Notes: generated by a model not told the origin, from the letters alone. DNA of 64,000 nt from RUG14515 sp045117995 (GCA_045117995.1 JBGUOH010000001.1:1-64000); one strand, 5' to 3'. Shown: positions 18,046 to 26,387, counted from the first letter of the stretch. Translations and numbers: made by a program.

Positions 18046-19115
18046 TTCTTCTTCTTTAATAAATAATCTTTAGTAATATCAAAGAGCATCTTCTTAACGA
18101 CTGCTCTTTTTTCTTTGGAAGTATTCTTCCATTGTTCTCTAATATCGCCGAACTTCGACACTAAGAAAGGCAAGAATTCCTTTTCACCAGGAAGTTTCTC
18201 GACATCTAGTCTTGCTAGGAAATCGAATATCGTATCGATAAACTCTTTCTTTCTCTCTTCGTCGTAGTTATATAAAGCGTAGTTGATTGTATCAACAATA
18301 TGGGTACTTCTTTCTGTATAGGTGTTTTTATAAATAAAAGAATGGTCGTGTAATTCCCATGAGAAAGCATCGTGCTGCATTAACAGGGCGTTAGATGAGG
18401 CAACGATAGCCTTGCGTCTATATTCATGCATTAAACGTCCAATAATTGATTCATCAGGGGTGTAATCATGGATTAATGGATCAATGACTTTATAGTTTTC
18501 ATCATATCCCGCAGGTGGGAAGTTAGGAGCGTCATAGGAATAGACCCCTAATAGTTTGTTTTTCTTCTTTAAAGCTTTAGCCGCGCTGATGGCGAGACGA
18601 CCACCTTTAGAGTGACCACCAACGTAGAACTTTTTAAAGAAGAAAAAGTAAGCGATTTCATTGAGATAATTAATGGCTTCGATTTCACTAGGAACCATTT
18701 CTAGATAGGCCATATTGAAATCTTCTTTCCAACCTAAAGTCGTGGAGTCTGTGCCACAGAAAGAAACATACGCAAAATCTTTAAGTATTAAGGTAATAGC
18801 TTGGAACTGTTTCTCGGCATGTTTATCGTGAACTTTCTTAAACCACGCAAACTTAATACCTTTGAATCTATTTGATAAACAAATAGTTTTGGTCATTTCA
18901 ATGTATTTAAGCTTTCTTTCAGTAGCGTTCTTTGGTGGCTTATATTCATTAATTCTTTTTAATAAATCTTCACTAGAATAAATCGTTTTTTGATTATTTA
19001 ATTCATCAAAAGGGAAGTATGAAACCATCGCTAAAAGAAGAGCGTCCACTTCATTGAATGGTAGCTCTTTAAATTCGGTCTTTTGATATTTATATAAATA
19101 ATCCAAAACTTGCAT
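18042..19115 (-). CDS. DUF2974-like alpha/beta-hydrolase
   Basis: A 357-aa cytoplasmic protein with no signal peptide. The lipase-like nucleophile elbow G-G-H-S169-K-G-G and the upstream strand VSFCGTDSTTLGWKEDF match the DUF2974 (Mbeg1-like) group found across gut Firmicutes. HDAFSWE and a later DHS supply candidate acid/His residues. The fold predicts an esterase or lipase, but substrates for this group are not known. It is a lone minus-strand gene between two plus-strand units and overlaps its convergent neighbour by 4 nt, which leaves no room for an ordinary intergenic terminator. Confidence 0.8.
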   Translation of the reverse strand: MQVLDYLYKYQKTEFKELPFNEVDALLLAMVSYFPFDELNNQKTIYSSEDLLKRINEYKPPKNATERKLKYIEMTKTICLSNRFKGIKFAWFKKVHDKHAEKQFQAITLILKDFAYVSFCGTDSTTLGWKEDFNMAYLEMVPSEIEAINYLNEIAYFFFFKKFYVGGHSKGGRLAISAAKALKKKNKLLGVYSYDAPNFPPAGYDENYKVIDPLIHDYTPDESIIGRLMHEYRRKAIVASSNALLMQHDAFSWELHDHSFIYKNTYTERSTHIVDTINYALYNYDEERKKEFIDTIFDFLARLDVEKLPGEKEFLPFLVSKFGDIREQWKNTSKEKRAVVKKMLFDITKDYLLKKKN

Positions 19116-19159
19116 ATTCCTATCTTAACACAGCCAAATAAAAATGCTCTTATTTTTAG

Positions 19160-19187
19160 TTACAAAAAATAATTATTAGTGTATGAT
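19160..19187 (+). promoter_or_regulatory. promoter of ATP-grasp operon
   Basis: TTACAA (19160-19165), 16-nt spacer, TATGAT (19182-19187). The leader of about 67 nt holds two small hairpins: AACAT/ATGTT followed by six T, and TTTGTC/GACAAA just before the SD. Confidence 0.55.
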
Positions 19188-19260
19188 ACTAGTGTTAATT
19201 AAATTAATCCCCCAACATCCATAATGTTTTTTGTCTAAAAAATGACAAAGAGAGGTTAAT

Positions 19261-20124
19261 ATGAAAAAAGCTTGGCTAGTTATCAACACATTCATTCATT
19301 CCGTCAAATTCATGACGCTTTATGACATGCTTGCAACCGCATTTAAGATCCGCAATGTCGAACTCAAAATCAAAAGAGCGGAAGACATCACTTTAGAGAT
19401 CGGTGGCAAGATTAAAAATAAGCCAGATTTTTGTATCTTCTGGGATAAGGATTGCTATTTAGCACAACGTCTTGAAGGTCAAGGCATTAAATTATTCAAT
19501 AACGGCATGACAATCATTGCCTGCGATAACAAGATTTTAATGTATGAAATCTTAGCGATGAAGGGTATTAGAATTCCACGCACATTCGCCGCGCCTAAAA
19601 CATTCGAAGGTTTCGAATACAATAGAAGAGATTTCATCTCAACCGCCGCTAAAGAACTCGGCTTACCTATGGTAATTAAAGAAGCTTATGGCTCATTTGG
19701 TGAACAAGTCTATTTAGTTAATACAATCGAAGAAGCTAATAAAATCGTCGATAGTTTAGGTAGCAAAGACTTCTTAATGCAAGAATATATCGCCTCCTCC
19801 AAAGGTAGAGATGTTCGTGTTAACGTTGTCGGTGGTAAAGCAGTCGTTAGCATGCTCAGGGAAAACGAAAACGACTTCAGAAGTAACATCTCCCATGGTG
19901 GTACAGGTAAGCTCTTTAACCCAGGTAAGAAGTTCACTGATTTAGCAGTCAAAGCCGCTAAAGCAATCGGTGTTGATTTCGCTGGTGTTGACGTCTTATT
20001 TGGTCCTAACGGTGAACCAATTATTTGTGAACTTAACTCTAATCCACAGTTCGGTTCTACCTATAAATGCACAGGTGTCAACTTAGCGGACGCAATCGCA
20101 GACCACGTCTTAAAACATCTATGA
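19261..20124 (+). CDS. RimK-like ATP-grasp ligase A
   Basis: A 287-aa ATP-grasp enzyme of the RimK/glutamate-ligase type, expected to join a carboxylate to an amine using ATP. The lid and nucleotide-binding strands are visible: GLPMVIKEAYGSFGEQV (~131-147), then MQEYI and GRDVRVNVVGG. The metal-binding end is intact (VDVLFG...ICELNSNPQ, with Glu and Asn ligands), as is the SHGGTGKLF loop. SD GAGAGG precedes the ATG. The next ATP-grasp gene overlaps it by 4 nt (ATGA), so they are translationally coupled. The acceptor is unknown: ribosomal protein tailing, a peptide or a cofactor are all possible. Confidence 0.85.
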   Translation: MKKAWLVINTFIHSVKFMTLYDMLATAFKIRNVELKIKRAEDITLEIGGKIKNKPDFCIFWDKDCYLAQRLEGQGIKLFNNGMTIIACDNKILMYEILAMKGIRIPRTFAAPKTFEGFEYNRRDFISTAAKELGLPMVIKEAYGSFGEQVYLVNTIEEANKIVDSLGSKDFLMQEYIASSKGRDVRVNVVGGKAVVSMLRENENDFRSNISHGGTGKLFNPGKKFTDLAVKAAKAIGVDFAGVDVLFGPNGEPIICELNSNPQFGSTYKCTGVNLADAIADHVLKHL

Positions 20125-20900
20125 TAAGTGGGTTAATTGTTTATAACGCAATTGATACAGTTAAGAATCAATACTTTATTGATAAATTCTTACAAAAACT
20201 AAATGATGAGGAGATATCCTTGTCATTTTTAGATGAAGAATTCTTAAGTGATTACATTAAAACCCATAAAGTCGACTTTGTCGTTTATCGCGGTAGGGAC
20301 TACAAAATGGTGGAACTCCTTGAGAAGAAAAACGTCAAAGTGTTCAATAATTCTTTCACTAACAAAATTGCCAATAACAAATATCTCACATATCAATTCT
20401 TAAAAGAGAAAAATTTACCATTCATCGAAACAAGCAAGGATCCATTTTATCCATGCATCATGAAAAGCGTTTCTGGCCATGGTGGTCAGGAAGTCTTTTT
20501 AGTGCATAACGGAGATGAAAAATTAAAGATTCAAAAGGAACATCCAAACCTTGAATTCATCTATCAAGAATACCTAGAAAATAACGGCGATGTCCGTTTG
20601 TATGTATTAAATAAAAGTGTGATTACATCAATAAAAAGAGATAATCCAAACGATTACCGCAATAACTTTTCTTTAGGGGGAAGTGTTGAGGTTTACAAAG
20701 CGTCTCAAGAAATGGTGGATGCCGCTCTTAAGATTGCGCATCTACTCAACGCTGATTTCATCGGTGTGGACTTCTTATTGACTAAAGACGGTTTTAATAT
20801 CATCGAAATTGAAGATCCTGTTGGTTCTAGAATGGTTTATAAAACCACAGATATTGACATCATTGCTAAGTATATTGAGTACGTTCGCAATAATATCTAA
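20121..20900 (+). CDS. RimK-like ATP-grasp protein B (divergent active site)
   Basis: A 259-aa paralog of the preceding gene. I start it at the ATG (20121) that overlaps the upstream TGA; a longer frame would run 54 nt into ligase A. It keeps the ATP-grasp strands (PCIMKSVSGHGGQEVFLV, YQEYLENNGDVRLYVL, NFSLGGSVEVY, GVDFLLT). At the metal site it reads EIEDPVGSRM where ligase A has ELNSNPQFGS, so the usual Asn ligand is missing. It may be a second ligase with altered metal geometry or a regulatory partner forming a pair with ligase A. Confidence 0.82.
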   Translation: MISGLIVYNAIDTVKNQYFIDKFLQKLNDEEISLSFLDEEFLSDYIKTHKVDFVVYRGRDYKMVELLEKKNVKVFNNSFTNKIANNKYLTYQFLKEKNLPFIETSKDPFYPCIMKSVSGHGGQEVFLVHNGDEKLKIQKEHPNLEFIYQEYLENNGDVRLYVLNKSVITSIKRDNPNDYRNNFSLGGSVEVYKASQEMVDAALKIAHLLNADFIGVDFLLTKDGFNIIEIEDPVGSRMVYKTTDIDIIAKYIEYVRNNI

Positions 20901-20912
20901 TCAGCACTAGAC

Positions 20913-20941
20913 TTGATTAGAATATTATTTTCGGTCATACT
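20913..20941 (+). promoter_or_regulatory. leaderless promoter of the Ig-like membrane protein gene
   Basis: TTGATT (20913-20918), 17-nt spacer, CATACT (20936-20941), then only 6 nt to the ATG at 20948. Confidence 0.7.
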
Positions 20942-20947
20942 TTTCTT

Positions 20948-21463
20948 ATGGAAAACGAACTAAATACGTTAACTTACGAGAATACGAAGATTACATTTAC
21001 TGGTAAGACCGATAATACCGCTACCAGTGATGAATTGACCGCTGCTCCTTTGTATCAAGATAAGATGGGTACAAATTATTCCAAGAGCAAAACGGTTGTT
21101 CGTGCTTTTAATTTGACAGGTATTTCTCTTATCCTTACTGCCGCGGCTATTAAAACGGGCAGTTTGATTGCGAACGCTTATGTCTTGAATCCGCCTTCTA
21201 TTAGCAACGTTAACTATGTGGTTGAAAGCCTATCGTTTAAGGCAACGTTTAAGATTTCAAATGCTGCGAAGTATCGCATTAATTACTATCTTTATATCAA
21301 CGATATAAATGTGATGATTGGTGATTGCACAGAAGAAAAAGAATACAACGTTAGTTATGAGCATTTAAAAGTAAATGATGAGTGTCGTTTCTATATCGAA
21401 TTCACTAATGGAGTGGATTATATCAAAACTATTGAAAGTTACAGTTTCACTGTGGAGGGATAA
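20948..21463 (+). CDS. single-pass membrane protein with Ig-like C-terminal domain
   Basis: A 171-aa protein of unknown family. An N-terminal ~55-residue Asn/Thr-rich part is followed by one hydrophobic segment (~56-78, FNLTGISLILTAAAI). The C-terminal ~90 residues have alternating strands (FKATFKISNAAKYRINYYLYI) like an Ig or FN3 fold, probably outside the cell. It starts with an apparently leaderless ATG. MscS begins 3 nt after its stop with SD GGAGG overlapping its end, so the two genes form an operon and the protein may be a partner of the channel. Confidence 0.7.
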   Translation: MENELNTLTYENTKITFTGKTDNTATSDELTAAPLYQDKMGTNYSKSKTVVRAFNLTGISLILTAAAIKTGSLIANAYVLNPPSISNVNYVVESLSFKATFKISNAAKYRINYYLYINDINVMIGDCTEEKEYNVSYEHLKVNDECRFYIEFTNGVDYIKTIESYSFTVEG

Positions 21464-21465
21464 TT

Positions 21466-22605
21466 ATGCAAGAAGTTAAAAAAGGCAATTGGTGGCAAAG
21501 AAAAACCAAAGAACAAAAGACCAGCTTTATTGTGGCGGCAATCATTTTCGTTATCGCTTTATCTGGTTTTATTGTTTTAATGAACGCTAGAGCGTTTGTG
21601 AGCAAAGAAATATGCGATTCATTCTATGGAGAGGATGTTCCTAATGGTTGGGTGGCTTTAGGTAAAGTACTCGCTGAAGGTTCCACGAAATGGTTTATTA
21701 GTATTATCTTTGCTTTCATGGCGATTACACTCATTTTCATCGCTACATTCATTACGCACTTATTTGATAGCAAATCTCGTAAAGCTAAGACAGTTTCCTC
21801 ACTCGTGAGATCCATTATCAAATACGTCGTTATCATTGCGTTAATCTGCGTCATCCTTGTCGTCTGGGGCGTTGATGTCTTTGGCATCATCATGGGTGTT
21901 GGTATCTTAACTCTGATCGTTGGTTTAGGTTGTCAATCACTTATCCAAGACGTTATTTCAGGTTTATTTATTGTTTTTGATGATTATTTCGCCGTGGGTG
22001 ACACTGTGATTATCGATGGCTTTAGAGGCACAATCGTGGAAGTTGGTCTTAAGACCACTAAACTTCAAGATTTTGGTGGTAACATCAAATCCATCACAAA
22101 TAGTTCCATTGTGACCGTAGTGAATATGTCTCGTATGAGAAGTGTTGCTTCTGTGACTTTATCCGTCTCCTATAACGAAGATGTCGAAAGAGTGGAAGCC
22201 CTTATCATCCAAGAAATCGAAGCCTTAAAAGAAAAGGTACCAAACATCATTGATGGTCCATGGTACAAAGGTATTGATAACATTACCGCTTCAAGCATTG
22301 ATTTCTTAGTTATCGCCTTTACTGATGAAGGCAATAGATTCCAAGTCACAAGAGACTTAAAGCGTGAATTCTATTTATTATTCAAACGTAATGATGTCCA
22401 AATCCCATACACACAAGTGACTGTGAATCCTGAAGATGATAAAGATCGTCCAAAAGCTAGCAAAGAAGAAGTCACTCTTGCTTTGCAAGAACAAAGAAAA
22501 CTTCGCGGTTTAGAACCAATTCAAAAGGTCAAAAAGAAAAACACAGTCGTGGGCCGTGTGAAGAAAGCCTTCAAGAAAACTGAAGAAGAAATGGATTCAA
22601 AATAA
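21466..22605 (+). CDS. mscS: MscS-family mechanosensitive channel
   Basis: A 379-aa small-conductance mechanosensitive channel that releases solutes on hypo-osmotic shock. TM1 (~22-42), TM2 (~75-95) and TM3 are clear. The pore helix region reads GIIMGVGILTLIVGLGCQSLIQDVISGLFIVFDDYF, the family's Gly/Ala-rich helix and following beta-domain start. The beta domain (VGDTVIIDGFRGTIVEVGLKTTKL) and a cytoplasmic alpha/beta domain follow, with a charged Lys-rich tail. Compared with E. coli MscS it has extra residues in the TM1-TM2 loop. It has an SD and is coupled to the upstream Ig-like protein. Confidence 0.92.
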   Translation: MQEVKKGNWWQRKTKEQKTSFIVAAIIFVIALSGFIVLMNARAFVSKEICDSFYGEDVPNGWVALGKVLAEGSTKWFISIIFAFMAITLIFIATFITHLFDSKSRKAKTVSSLVRSIIKYVVIIALICVILVVWGVDVFGIIMGVGILTLIVGLGCQSLIQDVISGLFIVFDDYFAVGDTVIIDGFRGTIVEVGLKTTKLQDFGGNIKSITNSSIVTVVNMSRMRSVASVTLSVSYNEDVERVEALIIQEIEALKEKVPNIIDGPWYKGIDNITASSIDFLVIAFTDEGNRFQVTRDLKREFYLLFKRNDVQIPYTQVTVNPEDDKDRPKASKEEVTLALQEQRKLRGLEPIQKVKKKNTVVGRVKKAFKKTEEEMDSK

Positions 22606-22632
22606 GAGGTCAATCGACCTCTTTTCTTTTAG
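22604..22632 (+). terminator. terminator between mscS and hemolysin III gene
   Basis: Eight-bp stem (22604-22611 with 22616-22623), loop AATC, then a T-rich run. It begins inside the mscS stop codon and probably serves the convergent minus-strand gene too. Confidence 0.82.
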
Positions 22633-23303
22633 AAAAACAACGACATTACACCAATGGCTTGGACAATCGTGGAGACCAAGACGAAGACATGAAATATGCA
22701 GTGGAACCAGAGATTCTTTTTGCCCACACTATAAAGGATAGAACCGATGGAATAGATAATGCCTCCAGCGAGTACGAATCCAAAGCTAAACGCGGTCATA
22801 TAAATAAAGCCACCACAGAATAAAACGAGCCAACCCATAGCAAGATATAATATCAAAGATATTATTTGCACAACTTTGCTTCTAAAGAATAAGGCATTTA
22901 GCAAGATACCTAATCCGGCGAGTGACCATTCAATAATAAGCATGATTAAACCAATCAAATGTTCACTCATCAAAACCACACAGATAGGGGTGTAAGTTCC
23001 CGCGATAAGTAAGTAAATTGTGCAGTGATCTAAAACTCTAAATAACTTCTTGTTAAAACAATCAGCAGGAGTGTTATGGTACAAACTACTGACAAAATAA
23101 ACATCGATGATAGTAATGGAGAAGATTAAGATTCCAAGGAAATAGGAAACATTAAAACTATGAGAGGCTAGAGCAATTAAACCAATCACTAAAATGATGA
23201 TGGCTAATGGGATGCCGATTAAATGTGAAATGGTGTTAAACCTTTCTTGTCCTTTTGTGTATTTTGGTACTTTAACTTCAGCGATGTTTTCTTTGTAGTT
23301 CAT
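22629..23303 (-). CDS. hemolysin III / PAQR-family membrane protein
   Basis: A 224-aa integral membrane protein with seven predicted helices. The PAQR motifs are present: SSLYHNT in the second helix region, RVLDHCTIYLLIAGTYTPI in the middle and FHCIFHVFVL near the C-terminus. Together these supply the Ser/Asp/His residues that bind zinc in adiponectin receptors. Bacterial members are called hemolysin III or YqfA; their role seems tied to lipid hydrolysis or membrane composition rather than proven haemolysis. A strong SD (AAGGGGG on the minus strand) precedes the ATG. Confidence 0.9.
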   Translation of the reverse strand: MNYKENIAEVKVPKYTKGQERFNTISHLIGIPLAIIILVIGLIALASHSFNVSYFLGILIFSITIIDVYFVSSLYHNTPADCFNKKLFRVLDHCTIYLLIAGTYTPICVVLMSEHLIGLIMLIIEWSLAGLGILLNALFFRSKVVQIISLILYLAMGWLVLFCGGFIYMTAFSFGFVLAGGIIYSIGSILYSVGKKNLWFHCIFHVFVLVSTIVQAIGVMSLFF

Positions 23304-23364
23304 ACTTGGCCCCCTTGTTTTGCCATAATCTTAAAAGATTGTCATTAAAAGGTCAGTGAACTCT

Positions 23365-23430
23365 TAAAATAAAAACTCTACTTATCTAAATATCTATTCT
23401 CTTTGAATAAATATCGTCTAGTAGAGTGTA
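23365..23430 (-). terminator. possible terminator of the fRMsr gene
   Basis: Eight-bp stem (23375-23382 with 23420-23427) with a long ~37-nt loop, followed on the minus strand by a T-rich run (RC of 23361-23374). The long loop lowers confidence. Confidence 0.4.
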
Positions 23431-23453
23431 ACTTTTCTATTATAAATAGAATA

Positions 23454-23888
23454 TTAGAATAGTGGAGCGAGTATCTTAGCGATTTCCTCTAACAATTCTT
23501 TATCACTTTCGTTGAAGCGATTATAGATTGGAGAGTCGATATCGATGACCGCTTTTACGTCATTATCCTTAATAATTGGGGTGACGATTTCACTTTTTGA
23601 TAAACTTGAACAAGCGATATGACCAGGGAACTCATTAACGTTAGGAACGATTAAAGTTTTTGCTTCTCTTGCGGCCGCGCCACAAACGCCTTTACTTAAT
23701 GGGATTCTTGTGCACGCTACATCACCTTGGAAAGGTCCTAAATACAATTCATCGTTTTGTTTGATATAAAAACCACACCAATTGATGTTCTCCAATTGGT
23801 TAAGTACCGCTGAAGCGTTAGAGAGATTACTCATAAGCGGTAAATCTTGATCAATAATGGCTTTAATTTGCTCGATTAATAACTTCAT
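23454..23888 (-). CDS. free methionine-R-sulfoxide reductase (GAF domain)
   Basis: A 144-aa single GAF-domain enzyme that reduces free methionine-(R)-sulfoxide. The family fingerprint is complete: NWCGFY, FQG..AC59, KGVC69GAA, FPGHIAC93 and SEIVTP, with the three cysteines used for catalysis and resolution. One deviation is HIACSS where most members have HIACD. An in-frame ATG exists six codons upstream. I prefer 23888 because a minus-strand TATATT ends 6 nt before it, with GTGAGA 17 nt further up, and family members start with a similar MxLL helix. This is a leaderless start on the minus strand. Confidence 0.92.
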   Translation of the reverse strand: MKLLIEQIKAIIDQDLPLMSNLSNASAVLNQLENINWCGFYIKQNDELYLGPFQGDVACTRIPLSKGVCGAAAREAKTLIVPNVNEFPGHIACSSLSKSEIVTPIIKDNDVKAVIDIDSPIYNRFNESDKELLEEIAKILAPLF

Positions 23889-23968
23889 AAGTAAAATATA
23901 ACGCATTTTTATAAATCTCTCACTGCTTATGCTTTAATTTTTGTTTTTAAGTTATTAAGATATTAAGC

Positions 23969-24475
23969 ATGAAACGTATATTAGTCATTGGTTGCCCAGG
24001 AGCGGGAAAGACTTATTTTTCTAAAAAATTAAAAGAGATTACTTCTTTACCTGTCATCCATATGGATAACCTTTATTGGAACGAAGATAAAACATCAATT
24101 AGTTTTGATGAGTTAAATAAAAAACTTTTACCTTATTTAAAAGAGGAAGAATGGATTGTTGATGGAAATTACCATGACACTCTTAAACTCCGTTTAGAAT
24201 ACGCGACAGACGTCTTTTTCCTAAAGATGCCTAGAGAGCAATGTATCGAAGGCATTCTTGAAAGAATTGATCAACCAAGAGATGACATTCCTTGGATTGA
24301 AACTAAAAAGGACGCTGTTGAGCTCATTGAATGGACAATTGATTATGAAGCCCGCACGAAAGCGGATGAGGAAGCACTCTTAAAAGAGTACCCAGATGTG
24401 AAAGTCCATATCATTAAATCAAGAAAAGACGCTGATGCGTATTTAGAGAAGTTGAAAAAAAGATTCCATCGTTAG
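23969..24475 (+). CDS. P-loop small-molecule kinase-like protein (topology modulation type)
   Basis: A 168-aa protein with Walker A GCPGAGKT (~9-16) at the extreme N-terminus and strand HMDNLYW, as in the 'topology modulation protein'/FlaR-like adenylate-kinase-fold group. WIVDGNYHDT and R-rich lid elements follow. The substrate is not known for these proteins; shikimate/gluconate-kinase-like folds suggest a small phosphate acceptor. TAAGAT (23956-23961) lies 7 nt before the ATG with no SD, so the mRNA is probably leaderless. Its end overlaps the convergent GGDEF gene by 4 nt. Confidence 0.82.
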   Translation: MKRILVIGCPGAGKTYFSKKLKEITSLPVIHMDNLYWNEDKTSISFDELNKKLLPYLKEEEWIVDGNYHDTLKLRLEYATDVFFLKMPREQCIEGILERIDQPRDDIPWIETKKDAVELIEWTIDYEARTKADEEALLKEYPDVKVHIIKSRKDADAYLEKLKKRFHR

Positions 24476-25596
24476 TGAGGAATCTTTTTTGCTAAGGAAA
24501 CGTTATCTTTACCGTTGCTCTTCGCCATCCTATTAGCGTAGTCCGCTAAGTCTAGCACGTGGTCGAAGTTGAATGTTTCGTCAACCGGTAAGACAACCGC
24601 ACCTACAGAAACAGTAATATGGAACTTTGGATAGTCCTTGAATGTGCATGCACTCACAGAGGCACGAATCTTTTCACCAATTTCTAACAATTTTTCTTCT
24701 TTAATATCGGTCATACAGACAACGAATTCATCGCCACCCCAACGACAGACGAACGCGCCTTCTTGTTGACACAAGAGCTCGCCAATCTTCACTAAGACGA
24801 CGTTGCCGAATAAGTGACCATATGTATCATTAACATTTTTGAAACTATCAACGTCAACGAATAAGCAGCCTAATGTGGTGTTTAAGTTTCTGTTTTGATA
24901 TGTTTCATCTAAGTATTTCGCTAAGTAGTTTTGGTTAGCTAAACCTGTCAGAGAATCGTGCATGGAGGCGTATTTGAAGTTTTCAGTGAAACTTCTTAAA
25001 CGCTTCGCGGCCGCTTGACGTACGAGTTCAGCGAAGTAACCTAAGAACATGTTAACTGCGTAGAGCATAGTGAGACGTAAGCGCATATTCACGGAGAATG
25101 TTGCAGCTTGTCCATCAACAATTTCAAATGCCGCTTGTTCCGCAGCGTATTTTCTAAAGTCTGCTAATGGCCACCAGAAGAAGGCAACCATGGTGAGCAT
25201 AATTGGTATAGAAGTAATGAAACCTTCTTTTAAACCAAAGGTAATAAAAGAGAAGGCAGGAATTAATAAGATCCACAAATGTAAGAAGCCATCAGGACCA
25301 CCGTCATAACAGAGATAACCAAAGTAAAGAATGATTAATCCCATGAAAAGACGACGCCAAATTGTGTGATATTTATTAACAAAGACGGTTAATACAAAGA
25401 CTAAAACCGCTAAGACTAAAGCGATGGTCATCAAGATTGCAAAGAACTTTTGAGGGTCCTTCAAAAAGTGAGTGATCGCCGCTACAGCGGAGATAATAGC
25501 TAATATTAATGAGAGTACGGCAACTAAAAATGATTGACGGAAATCGTCATTTAAAAGACCATCACTTGCTTTATTAAAAAATTGTTTGAATTTCAT
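24472..25596 (-). CDS. membrane GGDEF-domain diguanylate cyclase
   Basis: A 374-aa protein with about six N-terminal transmembrane helices (to ~residue 190) and a C-terminal GGDEF domain. The signature RWGGDEF is intact, as are DSLTGLANQ at the domain start and FVDVDSFKNVNDTYGH with the metal-binding Asp. It should therefore make cyclic di-GMP. The inhibitory I-site (RxxD five residues before GGDEF) is absent; the stretch reads QEGAFVC. The membrane part resembles an integral sensing module without a named domain. It is the only cyclic-di-GMP gene in the window, with no EAL or PilZ partner. Confidence 0.9.
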   Translation of the reverse strand: MKFKQFFNKASDGLLNDDFRQSFLVAVLSLILAIISAVAAITHFLKDPQKFFAILMTIALVLAVLVFVLTVFVNKYHTIWRRLFMGLIILYFGYLCYDGGPDGFLHLWILLIPAFSFITFGLKEGFITSIPIMLTMVAFFWWPLADFRKYAAEQAAFEIVDGQAATFSVNMRLRLTMLYAVNMFLGYFAELVRQAAAKRLRSFTENFKYASMHDSLTGLANQNYLAKYLDETYQNRNLNTTLGCLFVDVDSFKNVNDTYGHLFGNVVLVKIGELLCQQEGAFVCRWGGDEFVVCMTDIKEEKLLEIGEKIRASVSACTFKDYPKFHITVSVGAVVLPVDETFNFDHVLDLADYANRMAKSNGKDNVSLAKKIPH

Positions 25597-25710
25597 TTGA
25601 TAATACTATGTTTGCCTTTTGCCCTTTAATTATAACAACGATTTAATAATTATTAAACACTTTTTCAAAAATGTAAACCGATTTTGTTTCTTTATATAAA
25701 GACTTTCCAG

Positions 25711-25752
25711 TATAATGTTTCTCGTATCCATGGGACCTAATTAAGGCCTATA
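25711..25752 (+). promoter_or_regulatory. -10 box and short structured leader of ECF gene
   Basis: TATAAT at 25711-25716 is followed by a ~40-nt leader. CCTA at ~25736-25739 could pair with TAGG at ~25752-25755, next to the GGGGG Shine-Dalgarno. I do not see the conserved bases of preQ1, FMN or THF riboswitches. Confidence 0.35.
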
Positions 25753-25761
25753 GGGGGAATT

Positions 25762-26346
25762 ATGAAAAGAAAATTTGATACAAAGGCAATCGTCATTACT
25801 GGATTGCTCTTAGCCTTAGAAATTGTTTTACAAACAATCGGCAATTATTTACAAATCGGACCCGCTAATATCAATCTAGCATTAATACCTGTAGTTTTAG
25901 CGGCCGTCTTATGCGGGCCTATATCTGGAGCGATATTGGGCTTTTTTAATGGCTTGATGGCGTTATTCTCACCATCCACGCTCGCGTTATTTATTCCTTT
26001 GAGCCCAGTAGGCACAGTGCTTGTCTGCTTACTCAAGTGTACTCTAGCAGGTGTTGCATCCGCTTATATATTTGACGCTCTCAAAAATAAGAACCGACTA
26101 GTGGCGTTAATACTCGCTAGTATCGCTGTACCAGTTGTGAATACTGGCTTATTCTCTTTGGGCAGTGTGATCTTCTTCCAAGATTTCTTAAACAGTGGTG
26201 TTGGTGAGAAGTTCCCAAATGCTGGTGCCTTCTTAATCTTCGGTGTCATTGGCTTTAACTTCTTAATTGAAATTGCCACAACCGCGGTTATTTCACCAAC
26301 AATTGGTATGATTCTCTTAAAAAGAGAAGAAAAAAGCGCTAATTAA
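25762..26346 (+). CDS. ECF transporter substrate-binding S component
   Basis: A 194-aa membrane protein with about six hydrophobic helices and no soluble domain. The KAIVITGLLLALEIVLQ start and the PANINLALIPVVLAAVLCGPISGAILGF stretch are typical of vitamin-specific S components of energy-coupling factor importers. The EcfA/EcfA'/EcfT module that would energise it is not in the window, as expected for group II systems. Substrate cannot be assigned from sequence alone; riboflavin, folate, pantothenate and queuosine precursors are the usual choices. A strong SD (GGGGG) precedes the ATG. Confidence 0.85.
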   Translation: MKRKFDTKAIVITGLLLALEIVLQTIGNYLQIGPANINLALIPVVLAAVLCGPISGAILGFFNGLMALFSPSTLALFIPLSPVGTVLVCLLKCTLAGVASAYIFDALKNKNRLVALILASIAVPVVNTGLFSLGSVIFFQDFLNSGVGEKFPNAGAFLIFGVIGFNFLIEIATTAVISPTIGMILLKREEKSAN

Positions 26347-26381
26347 TAGTTGTTTTGTTTTATTTTTAATCCGTTTGAAGG

Positions 26382-26387
26382 TATCAT
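26382..26387 (+). promoter_or_regulatory. -10 box of rarA (leaderless)
   Basis: TATCAT ends 6 nt before the ATG at 26394. No SD at normal distance; the -35 is weak. Confidence 0.5.

Noticed and set aside
25717..25761. preQ1 or THF riboswitch before the ECF gene
   Set aside because: Leader too short and lacks the conserved bases of those classes.
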